From: Luzula sylvatica
Lineage: Eukaryota > Streptophyta > Magnoliopsida > Poales > Juncaceae
Direction: 5' to 3'
Length of the DNA stretch: 64,000 nt
Assembly (NCBI GenBank): GCA_946800325.1
Contig: OX326961.1
Location: 16,986,215 to 17,050,214 of the forward strand
Positions 61,101-64,000 of this stretch are shown one piece after another. The number at the start of each line of letters is the position of its first letter. Positions within the stretch are counted from its first letter, which is position 1. Made by a program: the position numbers and the translations under genes. Below the pieces are notes generated by a model, which saw only the letters and a list, made by a program, of their open reading frames with translations, was not told where the DNA came from and ran no database searches.

Positions 61101-62018
61101 CTAGGATAATACTCGTGCTACGCGGAGATCATGATAATCATATTTTCGATTTATTTCGAAATGGTATTTTTTGTAAGGATAATAATACTATTTTATTACA
61201 ATGAAATTATTTTCATATTAAATTAATCTTATCATATTATAAAACTAATTTATGTACCTTGAAATATATATTTTATAATTACATTATGCTATGATAGAAA
61301 ATAACTTATCTTTTAGTCAATTTTTAATACATGAAACATAATACAATTTGACGAAAAAAACACAATCATTAAATTTATATCATTGTTACTCATAATATTT
61401 CATGCAAATAATTATAAGAAGATTGAACCATACAACATATACACTCAAACCACATACGTTGAACATAATATTTCATGCAAATAAATATATTTTATAATAA
61501 ATTATGTAGTATTGATTTTTATTGATAAACAAAGCAATGAAAATTATAACCAACATACGTCGAACAATAAAAATAATAAAAATACAATATCATTTTTTTA
61601 TTTAGCAAAAATATAATTTTTGTAACATCATATAATATTTTTAAATTTATAACTTAAAAGTAACAATATTGTTTGTACTATGTTGATAAATTTAATTAGT
61701 TATTTATATTCTAATATGTAAAATATTAATTTTCATTCATTTGAAATTTGAAAATTTCAATATCAAAGTTTTGTAAATAAAAGCGCAAAAATACCAACTT
61801 AGTAATATAGGATTCTCTCTATTATAGTTCTTACAAAAACAATAATCATATAAATAATTAATATTAATATTTATTATTTTGCATTGTATTTTCTGACATC
61901 ATATCTTAATAAATTCAAGTGAATATACATGAATTATATTTGAACTATATTATACATGAATTACGATGATATGATTTCATGGAAAGACTCAAAATTACGT
62001 GCAAAATAAAAATGTGGA
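61101..62018 (-). mobile_element. non-autonomous Helitron, short copy
   Basis: Minus-strand 3' end CGCGTAGCACGAG-TATTATCCTAG next to host T. The interior matches the 34.7-kb copy at intervals (GATATGATTTCATGG). It stops near TATCCACAT on the minus strand. AT-rich, non-coding. Confidence 0.7.
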
Positions 62019-62388
62019 TAAATTATTTGGGTCGTTCGTAGTAATTTGAACTCTTAAACATTTAAGTGTGATTTTGAGGTTTCTGCTTCACAAATTGTAA
62101 CAATTTATAGATATTTTGTATGTTGTGAATCTCACAATTACGTTTAATTTTTTAAAATCTATATATATCATGGCTCGAGTAACTATTTAAATATCTTAAT
62201 TTCAATGGTGGAAACTAATCATAAACATGATTTCAAACATAAGCTTTCAAAATATAACCCGAATAAGTTAACAATAATTTAACTATTTCATTTTTTTCTC
62301 ATGGCATTATATGTTTTTTTTTTTTGCGAGTAATGGTCCTTAATTTTGTTGTTGTTGTTACAAGTAGGCAAATAATAACCTTTCTAGA
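62019..62388. other. AT-rich spacer
   Basis: No gene or element was recognised. Confidence 0.4.
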
Positions 62389-62670
62389 TGGGGTTATATA
62401 TTCAGCCTCCAAAACTCACATCTTCAATGTTAAGCGGTTGATTAGTATTATTAATTGATTCAATTAATGATTTTGATTAACCGTCAAATTAAATTGACAC
62501 GTCAATTAATATGTATTAATACTAACATATTAAAATTATTAATGTGTTAATTAAGCATATCATTTAATAATTAATTAGGTTAATTGATAATACTAATCAA
62601 TATATTTTATTTATTTTTGCCACGGCATCAATGATTTTGGGACGAAGTTTGGAGGCCAAGTACATTTTCC
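62389..62670. mobile_element. Mutator-like MITE, 282 bp (family shared with 38947)
   Basis: Left end TGGGGTTATATATTCAGCCT, right end inverted GGAAAATGTACTTGGCCTCC. The 9-bp duplication CTTTCTAGA (62380-62388, 62671-62679) is exact. Confidence 0.88.
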
Positions 62671-62784
62671 CTTTCTAGATCAACGTATTTGTACGATGAA
62701 GCAACCACCTCGAACAAACATGCAACATTATTACACCAATCAATAACTTCCATGTTCTAATTTCCAAAAATTAACCCTCAATTC

Positions 62785-62970
62785 CGGGTCTCAAACGAAA
62801 TAAAAGCATGGACATGCCTAGATAGGATCACGTAAGCGGGAATAGAACTTATTCCGGGTCTCAAACGCTTATGTCTTTCTTCTTTTTCTTTTAACAAAGA
62901 TATGTAAATATTTTTTCTTTATTTATAAAAGTACGAATACCATTGGTATTCCTTCAAAAAAAAAAAAAAA
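62785..62970 (+). mobile_element. severely truncated LINE with 14-bp target duplication
   Basis: TTAACCCTCAATTC occurs at 62771-62784 and again after the A tail at 62971-62984. The 3' part (TAAAAGTACGAATACCATTG, GTATTCCTTC, A tail) matches the tail of the LINE ending at 52113. A 17-bp phrase ATTCCGGGTCTCAAACG is doubled at the 5' junction (62781, 62851). Confidence 0.9.
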
Positions 62971-63558
62971 TTAACCCTCAATTCATAATTCTATCTTTTG
63001 GTTATAGTCTTATAGATGGGAACTATTTTGTCTCGGTTTTTTTCCACTATTTTGTTCTAAGCAAAATGTTGGACATACCCTCACCTCTCCCTCCACGTTC
63101 TGATGCCGCGGATATTTTAACATCTTAAAAATGAACACTTAAATTCATAATTAACATTTTAATTATATGTTCAATCATAAATAAAAATAATTAAATCATA
63201 AATTAAGATTTTAATTATGTTTTTGTGTGTTAATTTTGAAGAAGTAAAGCATACTGACTTCATCAATGATGTGGAGGAGAGTACTAGGGGTGTGTACATC
63301 ACTACTCTTTGTTCTAACTAGGAACAAGTAATTCAAATTCTCTATTGTCCATTCCGATTTCAAATTCTAAATCAATGGTTCATTTATCATTTCATAAATT
63401 TATTCCATTTTGCCACAACCAATAAAATATTCTATCTAAATTTACAGCCCAATTAATCACAACAGGTGTTTGGTACACCGTGGACTAAATGGGAAGCATG
63501 TCAACATTTACTGAATGTTTCATTTTTCTCATTGGCACATTCCATTCCATTAAAACCA

Positions 63559-63567
63559 CTATATATA
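63559..63567 (+). promoter_or_regulatory. TATA box of the nsLTP-like gene
   Basis: CTATATATA 100 bp before the start codon, followed by a CA-rich leader: a normal plant promoter layout. Confidence 0.75.
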
Positions 63568-63666
63568 CCCCCTCAGTATCACTATTTTTCTCAAACACCA
63601 CCATCTACTTATTTACGAAACACTTCTCTAAATTCCTCTCTATACACAAAAAAAAAACATTCAATA

Positions 63667-63747
63667 ATGGCCCGCTTCGCACTCGTCGCATTAGCTCTGA
63701 TCCTCGTCGTGGCAGCACCAACTATTGAAGCCATTACTTGTGGTCAG
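63667..63747 (+). CDS. nsLTP-like gene, first exon only (continues past the window)
   Basis: The 27 codons give a hydrophobic signal peptide (FALVALALILVVAAP) and then EAITCGQ, the mature start of type-1 non-specific lipid-transfer proteins, which are secreted, disulfide-bonded lipid carriers. GTGAGG follows, a good 5' splice site. Reading on gives RTFFLQKENNNQ and a stop at 63787-63789, without the remaining cysteines. Most type-1 nsLTP genes have no intron here, so this is either an unusual early intron with exon 2 beyond the window edge, or an interrupted gene. A TATA box and leader support transcription. Confidence 0.7.
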
Positions 63748-63789
63748 GTGAGGACATTCTTTCTTCAGAAAGAAAATAATAATCAATAA

Positions 63790-64000
63790 ATATAGTGCAT
63801 AAAACTAATTATTTATTATCTTTTAGAACAATATAAAAGTTCATAGTTCAATAGTAGAGCCCCACTATTTGTTGCATTATTTACAGTAGAGTCTCAAATC
63901 TAGAAGTTAACAATATAAATTAGAAAAAAAAATATAAAGTCAAGTTTGTGTTAACAAAATAAGCTTGTTTGATTATAAAATGTTTTAAGTTGACATCCAT
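63790..64000. other. downstream sequence, possibly the nsLTP intron
   Basis: AT-rich to the window edge. No acceptor followed by a cysteine-rich nsLTP frame was seen. Confidence 0.35.

Overview
This is nuclear DNA of a flowering plant, very probably a eudicot. The evidence is GT-AG introns in every host gene, plant-specific families (a BAHD acyltransferase with the conserved Q intron, an XS/XH-domain FDM/IDN2-like protein, a non-specific lipid-transfer protein, an MKK3-type kinase fragment), AT-rich spacers and a dense plant-type mobile-element load. I cannot name the species.

Host genes are sparse. A two-exon BAHD acyltransferase lies at 16.1-17.8 kb (+). A seven-exon XS/XH gene of the RNA-directed DNA methylation family lies at 22.4-24.6 kb (-) and appears to lack its usual zinc-finger N-terminus. 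A nine-exon 2-oxoglutarate/Fe(II) oxygenase lies at 43.2-45.8 kb (+). The first exon of an nsLTP-like gene runs towards the right edge from 63.67 kb (+). A decayed MKK3-like kinase pseudogene sits at 48.3-49.2 kb. Plastid-like DNA (rps12-trnV spacer type) occupies one of its intron positions, and a LINE lies in the next.

The rest is mostly mobile elements, many dated or typed by their target-site duplications. They include an almost intact Ty1-copia element at 3803-12521 (999-bp LTRs, GTACC duplication, one in-frame stop in gag-pol); a 1408-bp solo LTR at 13827-15234; a related, older LTR in opposite orientation near 27.8-28.7 kb; a copia 3' LTR remnant at 55.7-56.6 kb; LINEs at 20.2, 49.3-52.1 and 62.8 kb; one family of Helitrons (32.6, 34.7, 40.7, 61.1 kb, and an end at 60.36 kb); CACTA fragments at 38.2, 53.8-55.5 and 56.6-59.1 kb; hAT, PIF/Tourist and Mutator-like MITEs, often nested; plus several tandem repeats and microsatellites.

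The most notable pattern is a set of arrays of short palindromes with a shared half-site, GTCCGT/ACGGAC (or GTGCGT/ACGCAC). The core differs from element to element: TTACAA, TTGTAA, TTCGAA, CATG. They sit in the control regions of four separate retroelement sequences, plus traces in a fifth. In the solo LTR and its relative they lie just upstream of the TATA box (U3). In the intact copia element and at 29.9 kb they lie about 0.8 kb downstream of the TATA box, in the leader. The two related LTRs keep the array while the palindrome core has changed. This may be the window's undescribed system: a modular enhancer, protein-binding or RNA-structure array shared among retroelements.
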